Assembly: GCA_002779665.1 (NCBI GenBank)
Contig: PEVZ01000028.1
Span: 2,024 to 13,599, forward strand
From: Candidatus Roizmanbacteria bacterium CG06_land_8_20_14_3_00_34_14
GTDB lineage: Bacteria > Patescibacteriota > Microgenomatia > UBA1406 > GWC2-37-13
Direction: 5' to 3'
Length of the DNA: 11,576 bases
Within the stretch, counting starts at the first letter, position 1. The number at the start of each line of letters is the position of its first letter. The notes under the pieces were generated by a model. The model saw nothing but the letters and a program-made list of their open reading frames with translations, searched no databases and had not been told where the DNA came from. Below are positions 1 through 5,851 of this stretch, in pieces. The translations under genes were made by a program, and so were the position numbers.

Positions 1-501
1 AATATTTTTGAAGGGAAAAGCCGGCCGGGCCATTTTACCGGTGTGTCAACGATAGTTATGAAATTATTTAATTTAATTCAGCCAACTAATGCATACTTCG
101 GGCAAAAAGATTTTCAGCAATCTGTCGTCATTAGACAAATGGTCAGAGATTTAAATTTATCAATTGTCATCAATGTTATTCCGACTGTCAGAGACCAGGA
201 TGGGCTCGCCCTTTCTTCAAGAAATATTTTTTTAAATAAAGAAGAAAGAAAACAAGCTTTAAACTTGTACCAATCATTATTGTTGGGAAAAGAATTGGTA
301 ATAGCAGGCAATAAAGATGTTGCAAATATAAAATTAGAAATAAAAAAATATTTGGAAAAAAATAAATTAATCAAACTTGATTACATTGAAATCTGTGATC
401 CTGAAAATTTATCCCCTGTCAAAGTCGTTACAAAAAAAGTTGTTATTCTTATCGCCGCATATGTTGGAAAAACAAGATTAATTGATAATATACTTGTATG
501 A
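1..501 (+). CDS. panC: Pantoate--beta-alanine ligase, C-terminal part (5' end outside window)
   Basis: Pantothenate synthetase condenses pantoate and beta-alanine with ATP to give pantothenate, the precursor of coenzyme A; it is a cytosolic enzyme of the nucleotidylyltransferase-like fold. The frame is open from base 1 and reads EGKSRPGHFTGVSTIV, a conserved PanC stretch, so the first ATG (position 58) or GTG (position 43) is internal and the gene begins upstream of the window. Downstream are the family blocks FGQKDFQQ (KMSKS-like loop region) and RDQDGLALSSRN, and then the small C-terminal dimerisation/lid domain. About 166 residues are present of a usual 250-285. The stop overlaps the start of the next gene by 4 nt (ATGA), so the two are probably translationally coupled. 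Identification is confident; the missing N-terminal half cannot be judged. Confidence 0.95.
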   Translation, partial: NIFEGKSRPGHFTGVSTIVMKLFNLIQPTNAYFGQKDFQQSVVIRQMVRDLNLSIVINVIPTVRDQDGLALSSRNIFLNKEERKQALNLYQSLLLGKELVIAGNKDVANIKLEIKKYLEKNKLIKLDYIEICDPENLSPVKVVTKKVVILIAAYVGKTRLIDNILV

Positions 502-719
502 AAATTTTTGTAAAAGTGAAAACAAAAGCAAAAATAAAAAAGTTGATAAAAATTGATGAAACCCATTATGTAATTTCTATTAGCGCTCCTCCGGAAAAAG
601 GAAAAGCGAATAAAGAAATTATAAAAACGCTGGCAAAATATTTTGATATTTCGATTTCAAAAATTAGTATTGCCTCCGGCGAAAAATCAAAGAATAAAAT
701 TATTAATGTTGATAATTAA
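498..719 (+). CDS. DUF167 / YggU family small protein
   Basis: A 73-residue protein of the DUF167 (UPF0235, E. coli YggU) family, whose molecular role is not established. The diagnostic motif is visible in the middle: APPEKGKANKEIIKTLAKYF, followed by the conserved ISIASGEKSKNKII, where family members typically have a G.tsr.K...i segment. Length is slightly short for the family (about 75-100), but the fold core appears complete. The start ATG overlaps the panC stop by 4 nt and there is no separate ribosome-binding site, so expression depends on panC translation. The association with panC does not suggest a function. Confidence 0.88.
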   Translation: MKIFVKVKTKAKIKKLIKIDETHYVISISAPPEKGKANKEIIKTLAKYFDISISKISIASGEKSKNKIINVDN

Positions 720-726
720 TTTTTTT
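698..726 (+). terminator. Possible weak intrinsic terminator after the DUF167 gene
   Basis: AATTAT (698-703) can pair with ATAATT (712-717) across an 8-nt loop, and a run of T follows at 720-726. The stem is made only of A and U and overlaps the stop codon, so stability would be low. The next gene starts 55 nt downstream with its own candidate promoter, which fits termination here. Confidence 0.3.
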
Positions 727-774
727 AAATATAGAATATCTATCTATTACAATTTATATATAAGTTAAACGAAT

Positions 775-1389
775 ATGAATTACACAAAAGTTCCGAGTCT
801 TGAAGTTATAAATAAAACAGTTGCTTCTCTTAAAAATCACGGTGTTGAAGTCATATTAGTTAATAATAGAAAGCAGGCTCTTGAAGAAATATTAAAAAGT
901 ATTCCTCAAGGATCAAAAATAATGAACGGTTCTTCAACAACTCTGATACAAATTGGTTTTTCTGAAATGTTAAAATCAAGAAATCATAAATGGAAAAATT
1001 TACACGAAGATATCCTTAAAGAAAAAGATTATGGGAAGCAGTCTGACTTAAGAAGAAAAGCCCTTACTGAAACAGATTATTTTTTATCCAGTGTCAATGC
1101 TATTACTGAAGATGGTAAGTTGGTCGCTGTTGACGCCTCCGGTAGCCGTGTCGGAGCCCTCCCTTTTGCTGCTGAAAAGATTTTAATTATTGCCGGAGCC
1201 AATAAAATAGTTCCTAATCTTGAAGAAGCCTTTGCCCGGATAAATGATTATGTCATCAATTTGGAAAATGAAAGAGCAATAAAGGTTTATGGTATGAAAA
1301 GTAGTTTAAATAAGTGGGTAATAATTGAAAAAGAATCGACCCCTAATAGAATTAAATTGATTTTAGTTAAAGAAAAGCTTGGGTTTTAA
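775..1389 (+). CDS. LUD-domain (LutC/YkgG-like) protein
   Basis: A 204-residue stand-alone LUD-domain protein (formerly DUF162). In LutC of the lactate-oxidation complex this domain works with iron-sulfur partners LutA and LutB; no such partners are visible here, so a lactate role should not be assumed. Family blocks seen: VEVILVNNRKQALEEI (N-terminal alpha/beta), IMNGSSTTLIQIGF (the .s.sT..eiG motif), DYFLSSVNAITEDGKLVAVDASGSRVGALPF (the most conserved core, with the glycine-rich turn) and a C-terminal VPNLEEA segment that follows ILIIAGANKI. A TATAAG box at 759-764 lies 10 nt before ATG and would give a leader of only about 4 nt. Its 3' end overlaps the convergent dus gene by 23 nt. The substrate is unknown. 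Confidence 0.87.
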   Translation: MNYTKVPSLEVINKTVASLKNHGVEVILVNNRKQALEEILKSIPQGSKIMNGSSTTLIQIGFSEMLKSRNHKWKNLHEDILKEKDYGKQSDLRRKALTETDYFLSSVNAITEDGKLVAVDASGSRVGALPFAAEKILIIAGANKIVPNLEEAFARINDYVINLENERAIKVYGMKSSLNKWVIIEKESTPNRIKLILVKEKLGF

Positions 1390-2329
1390 AAAGTATTTTT
1401 TTAACATCGTCAATAGTATTGACCTGCATTAATTCGTTACGAACCTCAGATGCATGAGGAAAATCTTTTGCATACCAACCCAAATGTTTTCGCATAATAC
1501 TAAGGTTAGCTGATGGAAAAAATTCCATAAACTTTTTACAATGCTCGATAATCACTTCAAATCTTTCTTTAGTCGTTGGAACTTTTCCCTGAAATATCCA
1601 AGGGTTCCCAAGGGCTCCACGACCAATCAAGACACCGGCCAAATTATATTCTTTTATTCTCTCCAATGCCTGAACTCTATTTTTTATATCTCCGTTACCA
1701 AATAATTTTGTTTTGCTATTTTCCATTAGCTCAGCAGCGATACCTATCTGCGTCCAATCAGCCAATCCTCCATATTTTTGAGCAAAAGTTCGGGCATGAA
1801 TACAAATGACGTCTGGCTCAACTTCAAGCAAGTTGCTGATCCATTCTTTTGTCTGTGGTTTTTTATAACCCGTTCTTGTCTTTATGGAAACAGTAATATT
1901 TTTTTCAATATTGTATTTTTCTTTTCCATCTTTTATCCCTTTTTTTACGGAGAGAATAATTTTCTTAGCAACTGAAGGGTTTATTATTAGAGCGGCTCCG
2001 GCTCCTTTATGAAAGACACTTTTATCCGGACAACCCATATTAATATCGACTCCGTCATAACCTTTTTCCAAAGCGACTAATGATGATTGATAAAAATATT
2101 CCGGCTCCGTCCCAAAAAATTGGGCAATCATTGTTGTCTTGGTTTTGTGACGAAGCAACATCCGTTGTATTGCGGGTTTGCCTAATATTAATCCTTTAAC
2201 GGAAACAAATTCCGTATAAATAATGTCCGGCTTTCCAATAACATCCGTAATATATCTAAACGGTGCATCAGTCACTCCATCCATCGGTGCCAGTCCAATT
2301 ATTGGTTTTGTGTTTATTATAAGAAGTTT
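1367..2329 (-). CDS. dus: tRNA-dihydrouridine synthase (Dus), start codon upstream of the only ATG
   Basis: This FMN- and NADPH-dependent enzyme reduces uridines in the tRNA D-loop to dihydrouridine. Motifs in order: APMDGVTDAPFR (FMN phosphate/ring loop), DINMGCPDK (the cysteine is the catalytic acid), VSIKTRTGYKK, HARTFAQKYGG (conserved Lys/His region), GNGDI, and IGRGALGNPWIF, with a short helical C-terminus. The first ATG is at 2284, but that Met is the conserved Met of the AP-M-x-G-V-T-D motif. The open frame continues upstream as KPIIGLAP, exactly as in the family, back to a TAA at 2330-2332. That interval contains no ATG, GTG or TTG, so the start must be a rare codon (ATA, ATT or CTG) or the sequence has an error. 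Limits given are the open frame. It follows the nitroreductase in the same direction. Subfamily (A, B or C) not assigned. Confidence 0.93.
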   Translation of the reverse strand, partial: KLLIINTKPIIGLAPMDGVTDAPFRYITDVIGKPDIIYTEFVSVKGLILGKPAIQRMLLRHKTKTTMIAQFFGTEPEYFYQSSLVALEKGYDGVDINMGCPDKSVFHKGAGAALIINPSVAKKIILSVKKGIKDGKEKYNIEKNITVSIKTRTGYKKPQTKEWISNLLEVEPDVICIHARTFAQKYGGLADWTQIGIAAELMENSKTKLFGNGDIKNRVQALERIKEYNLAGVLIGRGALGNPWIFQGKVPTTKERFEVIIEHCKKFMEFFPSANLSIMRKHLGWYAKDFPHASEVRNELMQVNTIDDVKKILFKTQAFL

Positions 2330-2334
2330 TTAAT

Positions 2335-2913
2335 TCAATCTAATTTTTTGACAAAATCTTTTTTTCTCGGCTTTTGTTCCATTTCCCGTTTTAACAGATT
2401 TTTATCGATTCTTATATAGTCTCCTAATTTTCCTAAAGCAATAATGACAAATGGATGATGTTCTTTATCAAATGTAAGTAGCTCTTTCAATTTACTTCCA
2501 TCAAACTCCCCCATCTGACGACAATAATAACCTAAGTGCTGCGCTTGTAAAACCAAGGACATAACGGCGGCTCCCAGATCATGACGATAGTAAGATTTTT
2601 TTCCTTTGAACTGTTTAATAAAACAACCGACGACTAATACTGAAGCCGATTGTGCGTAACGGTTATATTTTTCCAGACAGGCAACCATCTTTATAAATGA
2701 CCGCTCTCCATTTTTCGACCAATAAAAATACCAGGGTTGATAATTCCAACCCGAAGGAGCAAAACGAGCGGCTTCAAATATTGAGTTAATATCGTCGATA
2801 TTAATTTCTTCACTTAAAAAATGTCTCGGACTAAACCGATTGGCTATTTCCTTAATAACCGGATGGTCCGGCCGTGGCTTTCTGACTTTGATTATTTCTT
2901 CTTGTGTTGTCAT
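2335..2913 (-). CDS. Nitroreductase-family FMN protein
   Basis: A 192-residue member of the nitroreductase fold, homodimeric FMN oxidoreductases that use NAD(P)H. Evidence: an N-terminal RFSPRHF (the conserved R-x-S-x-R that contacts FMN phosphate), IFEAARFAPSGWNYQPWYF (helix and SxxNxQPW-like FMN-binding segment), DLGAAVMSLVLQAQHLGYYCRQMGEFD (dimer-interface helix followed by the glycine turn) and FVIIALGKLGD near the C-terminus (the usual ...G.p). The physiological substrate cannot be read from sequence. It sits in a (-) run between the exonuclease-like gene and dus. The spacer before it (2914-2941) is made of a 9-bp word, and there is no Shine-Dalgarno sequence. Confidence 0.9.
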   Translation of the reverse strand: MTTQEEIIKVRKPRPDHPVIKEIANRFSPRHFLSEEINIDDINSIFEAARFAPSGWNYQPWYFYWSKNGERSFIKMVACLEKYNRYAQSASVLVVGCFIKQFKGKKSYYRHDLGAAVMSLVLQAQHLGYYCRQMGEFDGSKLKELLTFDKEHHPFVIIALGKLGDYIRIDKNLLKREMEQKPRKKDFVKKLD

Positions 2914-2914
2914 A

Positions 2915-2943
2915 CCTTATAAACTTTATGAGCTTTATAAACT
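2915..2943. repeat. Short 9-bp-period repeat between two (-) strand genes
   Basis: The spacer reads as copies of the word CTTTATAAA / CTTTATGAG, with an exact 9-mer (TTATAAACT) at 2917-2925 and 2935-2943. The last copy runs into the stop codon of the exonuclease-like gene. The same word family (ACTTTATGA) builds the much longer spacer repeat at 10538-10620. Confidence 0.6.
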
Positions 2944-3520
2944 AAAAAGGCAATGTCAGTGGCATCTCTCCTCCACCGTTATCTTCTAAATATTTTCCCC
3001 AATTAACATCGATATCTACCTTTCCATTTTCATTTAAATACGATATCTTTTTATTGATAATCCCGTAATCAAAAAGCTCTTTTGTCAGCATTACATCTGC
3101 CATACAATATTTTTCCAGCTCTTCCCATTTTCCTTCTTTATAGAAATCAATCGCCTCCAAACCATGACCTGTTTTTTTCTTTTCCAATGTTGCGTGGATA
3201 ACATCATTTAATGCCAATCTTTTTCCTATAATTTTTTTTATATCAACAAGAATATCGAAAGTTTTAAAATTATCTATTTTACCGGGATAATATGGTTGAA
3301 GAACCGGCAGATCAAAACTATCAATATTATAACCAATGACATACGAGCAGTTTTCAAGAATTGGAAAAAGCTTGTTAATTTCTTTTTCTCTAAAAACATC
3401 TTGACGTTGATCTTTGTAGTTAAAAACAGCAGCTACTGTAATCCCTAATTTACCTGGTTCACTGAATTCTCTAAAAGTATGTTTCGTCTCTAAATCGATG
3501 ACGACTGGAAATTTTTTCAT
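2942..3520 (-). CDS. Ribonuclease H-like DEDDy 3'-5' exonuclease-family protein
   Basis: A 192-residue single-domain protein that looks like an RNase H-fold 3'-5' exonuclease (DnaQ/PolB-exo or YprB-like). All four acidic positions can be placed: D9 and E11 in VVIDLET (motif I), D67 or D70 in GYNIDSFD (motif II), and Y138 with D142 in YCMADV (motif III, YxxxD), which marks the DEDDy class using two divalent metals. The segment between (GHGLEAIDFYKEGKWEELEKYC) resembles the L..ia...LG.....G......W......l..YC pattern of YprB-like nucleases. No helicase, polymerase or SAM-binding domain is fused. Start ATG overlaps the upstream stop (TAATG), suggesting coupling. Whether the substrate is DNA or RNA is unknown. 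Confidence 0.82.
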   Translation of the reverse strand: MKKFPVVIDLETKHTFREFSEPGKLGITVAAVFNYKDQRQDVFREKEINKLFPILENCSYVIGYNIDSFDLPVLQPYYPGKIDNFKTFDILVDIKKIIGKRLALNDVIHATLEKKKTGHGLEAIDFYKEGKWEELEKYCMADVMLTKELFDYGIINKKISYLNENGKVDIDVNWGKYLEDNGGGEMPLTLPF

Positions 3521-3921
3521 TAATTTACTTTTTGTTTCAACTTTCTTTCTTTATAAATCTCCAGTTCAAGTAAACCCGTCCTGTTTAAGGTAATCTTTTT
3601 TTTCTGAAGATTTGATTGGTTAAGTTGCTGTTGATATTTGAAGTACAAACTATCAAATAATTTTATAAAAAGTTCTTTTTCTTTTTTTGAAAGCGATGAA
3701 ATTTCCCGATAAAAAAATTCGTCTAATTTTCCCAGGCTCCATAGACTTTCGATAAACTGTTTATTTTTTAAATCAAAAGACATCAGTTCTCCTTGAATTG
3801 GTCTAATCTTAAATTTCATCATCTGCAATTCATCAAACATTTGATTGATATCCGGCTTGGTCAAGATTACTTTTTGAATATTTCCAAAAAGTGAAATGAT
3901 ATCTTTGTTTGTTTTTTTCAT
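3520..3921 (-). CDS. Unrecognised 133-residue protein
   Basis: I do not recognise this family. The frame opens upstream at 3963, but the start is placed at ATG 3921 (MKKTNKDIISLFG) because a TATAAA box lies 7 nt before it and the longer form would run 21 nt into the yqeY coding region. The protein is highly charged and predicted mainly helical, with no membrane segment. A middle region (FDELQMMKFKIRPIQGELMSFDLKNKQFIESLWSLGK) is followed by a helical segment rich in Phe, Lys and Glu (ISSLSKKEKELFIKLFDSLYFKYQQQLNQ) and a basic tail. Its stop overlaps the next ATG (TAATG), so it is probably translated together with the exonuclease-like protein and may act with it; that is inference from coupling only. 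Confidence 0.65.
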   Translation of the reverse strand: MKKTNKDIISLFGNIQKVILTKPDINQMFDELQMMKFKIRPIQGELMSFDLKNKQFIESLWSLGKLDEFFYREISSLSKKEKELFIKLFDSLYFKYQQQLNQSNLQKKKITLNRTGLLELEIYKERKLKQKVN

Positions 3922-3928
3922 AATAAAG

Positions 3929-3936
3929 TTTATAAT
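3929..3936. promoter_or_regulatory. Overlapping divergent -10 elements
   Basis: On the (+) strand TATAAT occupies 3931-3936, 6 nt before the yqeY ATG (3943). On the (-) strand TATAAA occupies 3934-3929, 7 nt before the ATG at 3921. Both would give transcripts starting at or within about a base of the start codon. The two boxes share four base pairs, so polymerase could melt this spot for only one direction at a time. The -35 regions are weak (TTGTTT at 3909-3914 for yqeY). Confidence 0.55.
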
Positions 3937-3942
3937 TATCTT

Positions 3943-4386
3943 ATGTTGAGACAAAAACTTCAAGATGATTCCATCCTCGCTCTTAAGGCGGGTGATAAAA
4001 CTAAGCTTAACGTCCTCCGTTTTATTTTAGCACAAGTAAAGAATAAAGAGATTGATAAGCAATCAGAGCTAAATGATGAAGAGACGATGGTAGTTCTACG
4101 AAAAGTAATTAAAGAGCTAAAGGAGTCAGTTGAGGCTTTTGAAAAAGGTGGAAGAATAGAGCTATTGGAAGATAGTAAAAAACAATTAGAGATTGCCTTA
4201 GTATATTTACCGGCTGAAATTGGTGATGATGAACTAAAAAAAGAGATTGAAAGAGTGATTAAAGAAAATCAAGCTGTTTTTGATAATAATCAGAAGGTGA
4301 TCATTGGCCTCTGTATGAAAGAGCTAAAATCAAAAGCCGACCCCGGACGAATCATGAAGACCCTCCAAGCATTTCTTACTCATTAA
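3943..4386 (+). CDS. yqeY: GatB/YqeY domain-containing protein
   Basis: A 147-residue YqeY-family protein, the small stand-alone relative of the C-terminal domain of the amidotransferase subunit GatB, thought to contact tRNA but without an established reaction. Family features: LRQKLQDDSILALKAGDKTKLNVLRFILAQVKNKEID (N-terminal helical bundle with the D..aa...gd......LR.l.aaik..e pattern), DEETMVVLRKVIKELKESVEAFEKGGR, EIALVYLPAEIGDDEL (the conserved YLP), and the tail domain KSKADPGRIMKTLQAFL (G.aD...v...vk..L). Length is normal. Start is supported by TATAAT ending 6 nt upstream, implying a leaderless transcript; there is no Shine-Dalgarno. Confidence 0.93.
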   Translation: MLRQKLQDDSILALKAGDKTKLNVLRFILAQVKNKEIDKQSELNDEETMVVLRKVIKELKESVEAFEKGGRIELLEDSKKQLEIALVYLPAEIGDDELKKEIERVIKENQAVFDNNQKVIIGLCMKELKSKADPGRIMKTLQAFLTH

Positions 4387-4424
4387 TCGACCACTAACTA
4401 CAACCTACCCATTACAACCTATCG

Positions 4425-4430
4425 TATAAT
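4425..4430 (+). promoter_or_regulatory. -10 box of the ftsB-like gene
   Basis: A consensus TATAAT lies exactly 6 nt before the ATG at 4437, so transcription should begin at the A of the start codon. No clear -35 is seen; the upstream spacer has two copies of TACAACCTA (4399-4407 and 4413-4421) whose role is unknown. Confidence 0.55.
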
Positions 4431-4436
4431 TAGATT

Positions 4437-4778
4437 ATGAAACTTATCAAGAATATTATCTTTATTTTTCTCCTTCTTTTCCTCTTCTCCTCTCTTCTGA
4501 GAAATCTCTTTTCTTACAAAAGTAAGCTTGATTTTTATGAACAGTTTAAACAAAATTTTAAAAAGGAAGAAAAAAGAAATATTCAATTAAAAACCGAAGT
4601 CGTCCGCAAAAAAAGTACCGAAGAAATTGAAAAAACCATCCGAAATAATCTTAATCTTTTAAAGGATAACGAAATCGCTTTAATCATTCCTCCTCCACCC
4701 ATCGTTTCTGTCACCGTAACCCCAACCCCACAACCTAATTGGAGACAGTGGTGGGAGTTGTATTTTGGAAAAAATTAA
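4437..4778 (+). CDS. FtsB/DivIC-like septum-formation protein
   Basis: A 113-residue bitopic membrane protein with the architecture of FtsB/DivIC, which with FtsL and FtsQ/DivIB regulates septal peptidoglycan synthesis. A short basic N-terminus (MKLIKN) precedes one membrane segment at about residues 6-23. A charged predicted coiled coil follows (about 30-60, KLDFYEQFKQNFKKEEKRNIQLKTEV), then the family signature EIEKTIRNNLNLLKDNEIALIIPP (compare iE..aR..l.mv..gE.vv). The tail is proline-rich (PPPP, TPTPQP) and ends in an aromatic WRQWWELYF segment, unusual for the short family members and perhaps a protein contact site. The stop codon overlaps the stop of the convergent gene within TTAA. Confidence 0.8.
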   Translation: MKLIKNIIFIFLLLFLFSSLLRNLFSYKSKLDFYEQFKQNFKKEEKRNIQLKTEVVRKKSTEEIEKTIRNNLNLLKDNEIALIIPPPPIVSVTVTPTPQPNWRQWWELYFGKN

Positions 4779-5083
4779 AGAAGAAAATAGTAGATTAACC
4801 AAAGAATAAAAAATGAGATTGTCATTATGATTGTTGCTTTACCAAGAACTCCAAACTTATTACGTCTTAAGCATATAATAGAAAAAGCCACCTCAATAAT
4901 AGCCATAAAAACAGTGTTATAGAGAGTGTAATAAAGAAATAGAGAAACTTTTGGAGGACCTGATGATTCAAAAAAAGTTGAAAGAAAATTTCTAATACCT
5001 AGTTCTTGAAAAATATCACGAACAAAATGTAAAGTAAAAATAGTAATAACAAAATATAACCAATATCTTTGCCATTTTTTCAT
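4775..5083 (-). CDS. Unrecognised small membrane protein (3 TM)
   Basis: A 102-residue protein with three hydrophobic stretches (about residues 8-25, 47-71 and 80-101) and a basic N-terminus (MKKWQRYW). A soluble loop RDIFQELGIRNFLSTFFESSGPP lies between the first two. I do not recognise the family. Its ATG overlaps the stop of the upstream HTH/LAGLIDADG-like gene by 4 nt (ATGA), the only close neighbour in its direction, so the two are very likely co-translated. It ends tail-to-tail with the ftsB-like gene, sharing 4 nt. Confidence 0.65.
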   Translation of the reverse strand: MKKWQRYWLYFVITIFTLHFVRDIFQELGIRNFLSTFFESSGPPKVSLFLYYTLYNTVFMAIIEVAFSIICLRRNKFGVLGKATIIMTISFFILWLIYYFLL

Positions 5084-5766
5084 AATTTAGTAATATTTGA
5101 ACTTATCCCTTCAATATAACCAAAAATCTTTCTTAATAGGTTAATACTTCGTCTCACTCTTATTCTTAAGACTCCATGATAATTATCTTTATTTTCATAT
5201 TCTTTTTTCCATTTAGTATTTTGAAAAAATGGTTTTGAAAACTGGTTTACTGGTATCCTCAACTTTCTTGACCAATATTTTTCTAGTTCTTTAATTTTAT
5301 TTTTATAAGAAATGTTTGCAGTTACTCTTAATAGTAAGTCTTTTGTAGTTATATTAAATGATTTTTTTAGCCAAAAAATAAAAAATTTGGCAATATTTTT
5401 ATCTAAAGTTGCTAACCCTAACAAACTATCTTTTTTAAATCCCTCACCCCAATATAATGCTATTCCTATAAGAAATATTTCTCTATTTGTCAATTCTCCT
5501 ATAGAGTTTATTCCTTCATTTCTAATATTTAAAAGCTTAAAATTAAATTCCTTTTTCTTTTTAAGATAATAATCTAATTTTTTTCCATAAAATGGATCTG
5601 TTTGTCTTTTACGAAGATTTTCTATCTGTGAATCTGTCAGTTCAACATCATGACACCATAAACTTGCTGTACTAACCGAAACTTTGACTAGTTTTGCAAT
5701 CTTTTTAATACTTTCCCCTTTTCTTCTCAGTCTTAGCGCTTGTAATTTTTCTTTTGACTTAGCCAT
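5080..5766 (-). CDS. HTH protein with LAGLIDADG-like domain
   Basis: A 228-residue protein with two recognisable parts. Residues about 8-40 (LRLRRKGESIKKIAKLVKVSVSTASLWC) look like a helix-turn-helix of the resolvase/Xre-like type (IaklvkVS.sTaslW). Residues about 95-140 contain IGIALYWGEGF, which resembles the LAGLIDADG helix with Glu as the acidic residue, followed by ATLDKNIAKFFIFWLKKSFNI, the usual n.D......f..wL...f.i. The rest (LRIRVRRSINLLRKIFGYIEGI) is basic. Only one LAGLIDADG-like motif is seen, so a nuclease would have to dimerise; WhiA-type regulators show such folds can also lose cleavage. It diverges from the intron-bearing tRNA with 85 nt between, and a TATACT box lies 15 nt before its ATG. 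Function (regulator or nuclease) is undecided. Confidence 0.68.
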   Translation of the reverse strand: MAKSKEKLQALRLRRKGESIKKIAKLVKVSVSTASLWCHDVELTDSQIENLRKRQTDPFYGKKLDYYLKKKKEFNFKLLNIRNEGINSIGELTNREIFLIGIALYWGEGFKKDSLLGLATLDKNIAKFFIFWLKKSFNITTKDLLLRVTANISYKNKIKELEKYWSRKLRIPVNQFSKPFFQNTKWKKEYENKDNYHGVLRIRVRRSINLLRKIFGYIEGISSNITKL

Positions 5767-5781
5767 AGAGATATATATTAC

Positions 5782-5833
5782 AGTATAGCATATTCGTTTT
5801 TAGTTAACATAAATATTAAAATTAATGTATAAT
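5782..5833. promoter_or_regulatory. Divergent promoters of the LAGLIDADG-like gene and the split tRNA
   Basis: Toward the tRNA: TTAACA (5804-5809), an 18-bp spacer, then TATAAT (5828-5833), giving a start near 5840 about 12 nt before the mature tRNA 5' end. Toward the (-) gene: TATACT (complement of 5782-5787) with a weak -35 near 5805-5810. The two -35 regions overlap around the palindrome GTTAAC (5803-5808), so a factor bound there could affect both. The (-) gene encodes an HTH domain, making autoregulation a natural but untested idea. Confidence 0.5.
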
Positions 5834-5851
5834 TTAAACGTAATTTAAAAA

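Noticed and set aside
721..774. Riboswitch or leader upstream of the LUD gene
   Set aside because: Only 55 AT-rich bases with no stable pairing beyond the weak terminator; too short for a known riboswitch.
3922..3963. Longer N-terminus of the orphan gene at 3520-3921
   Set aside because: It would overlap the yqeY start and its promoter; the -10 box geometry favours ATG 3921.
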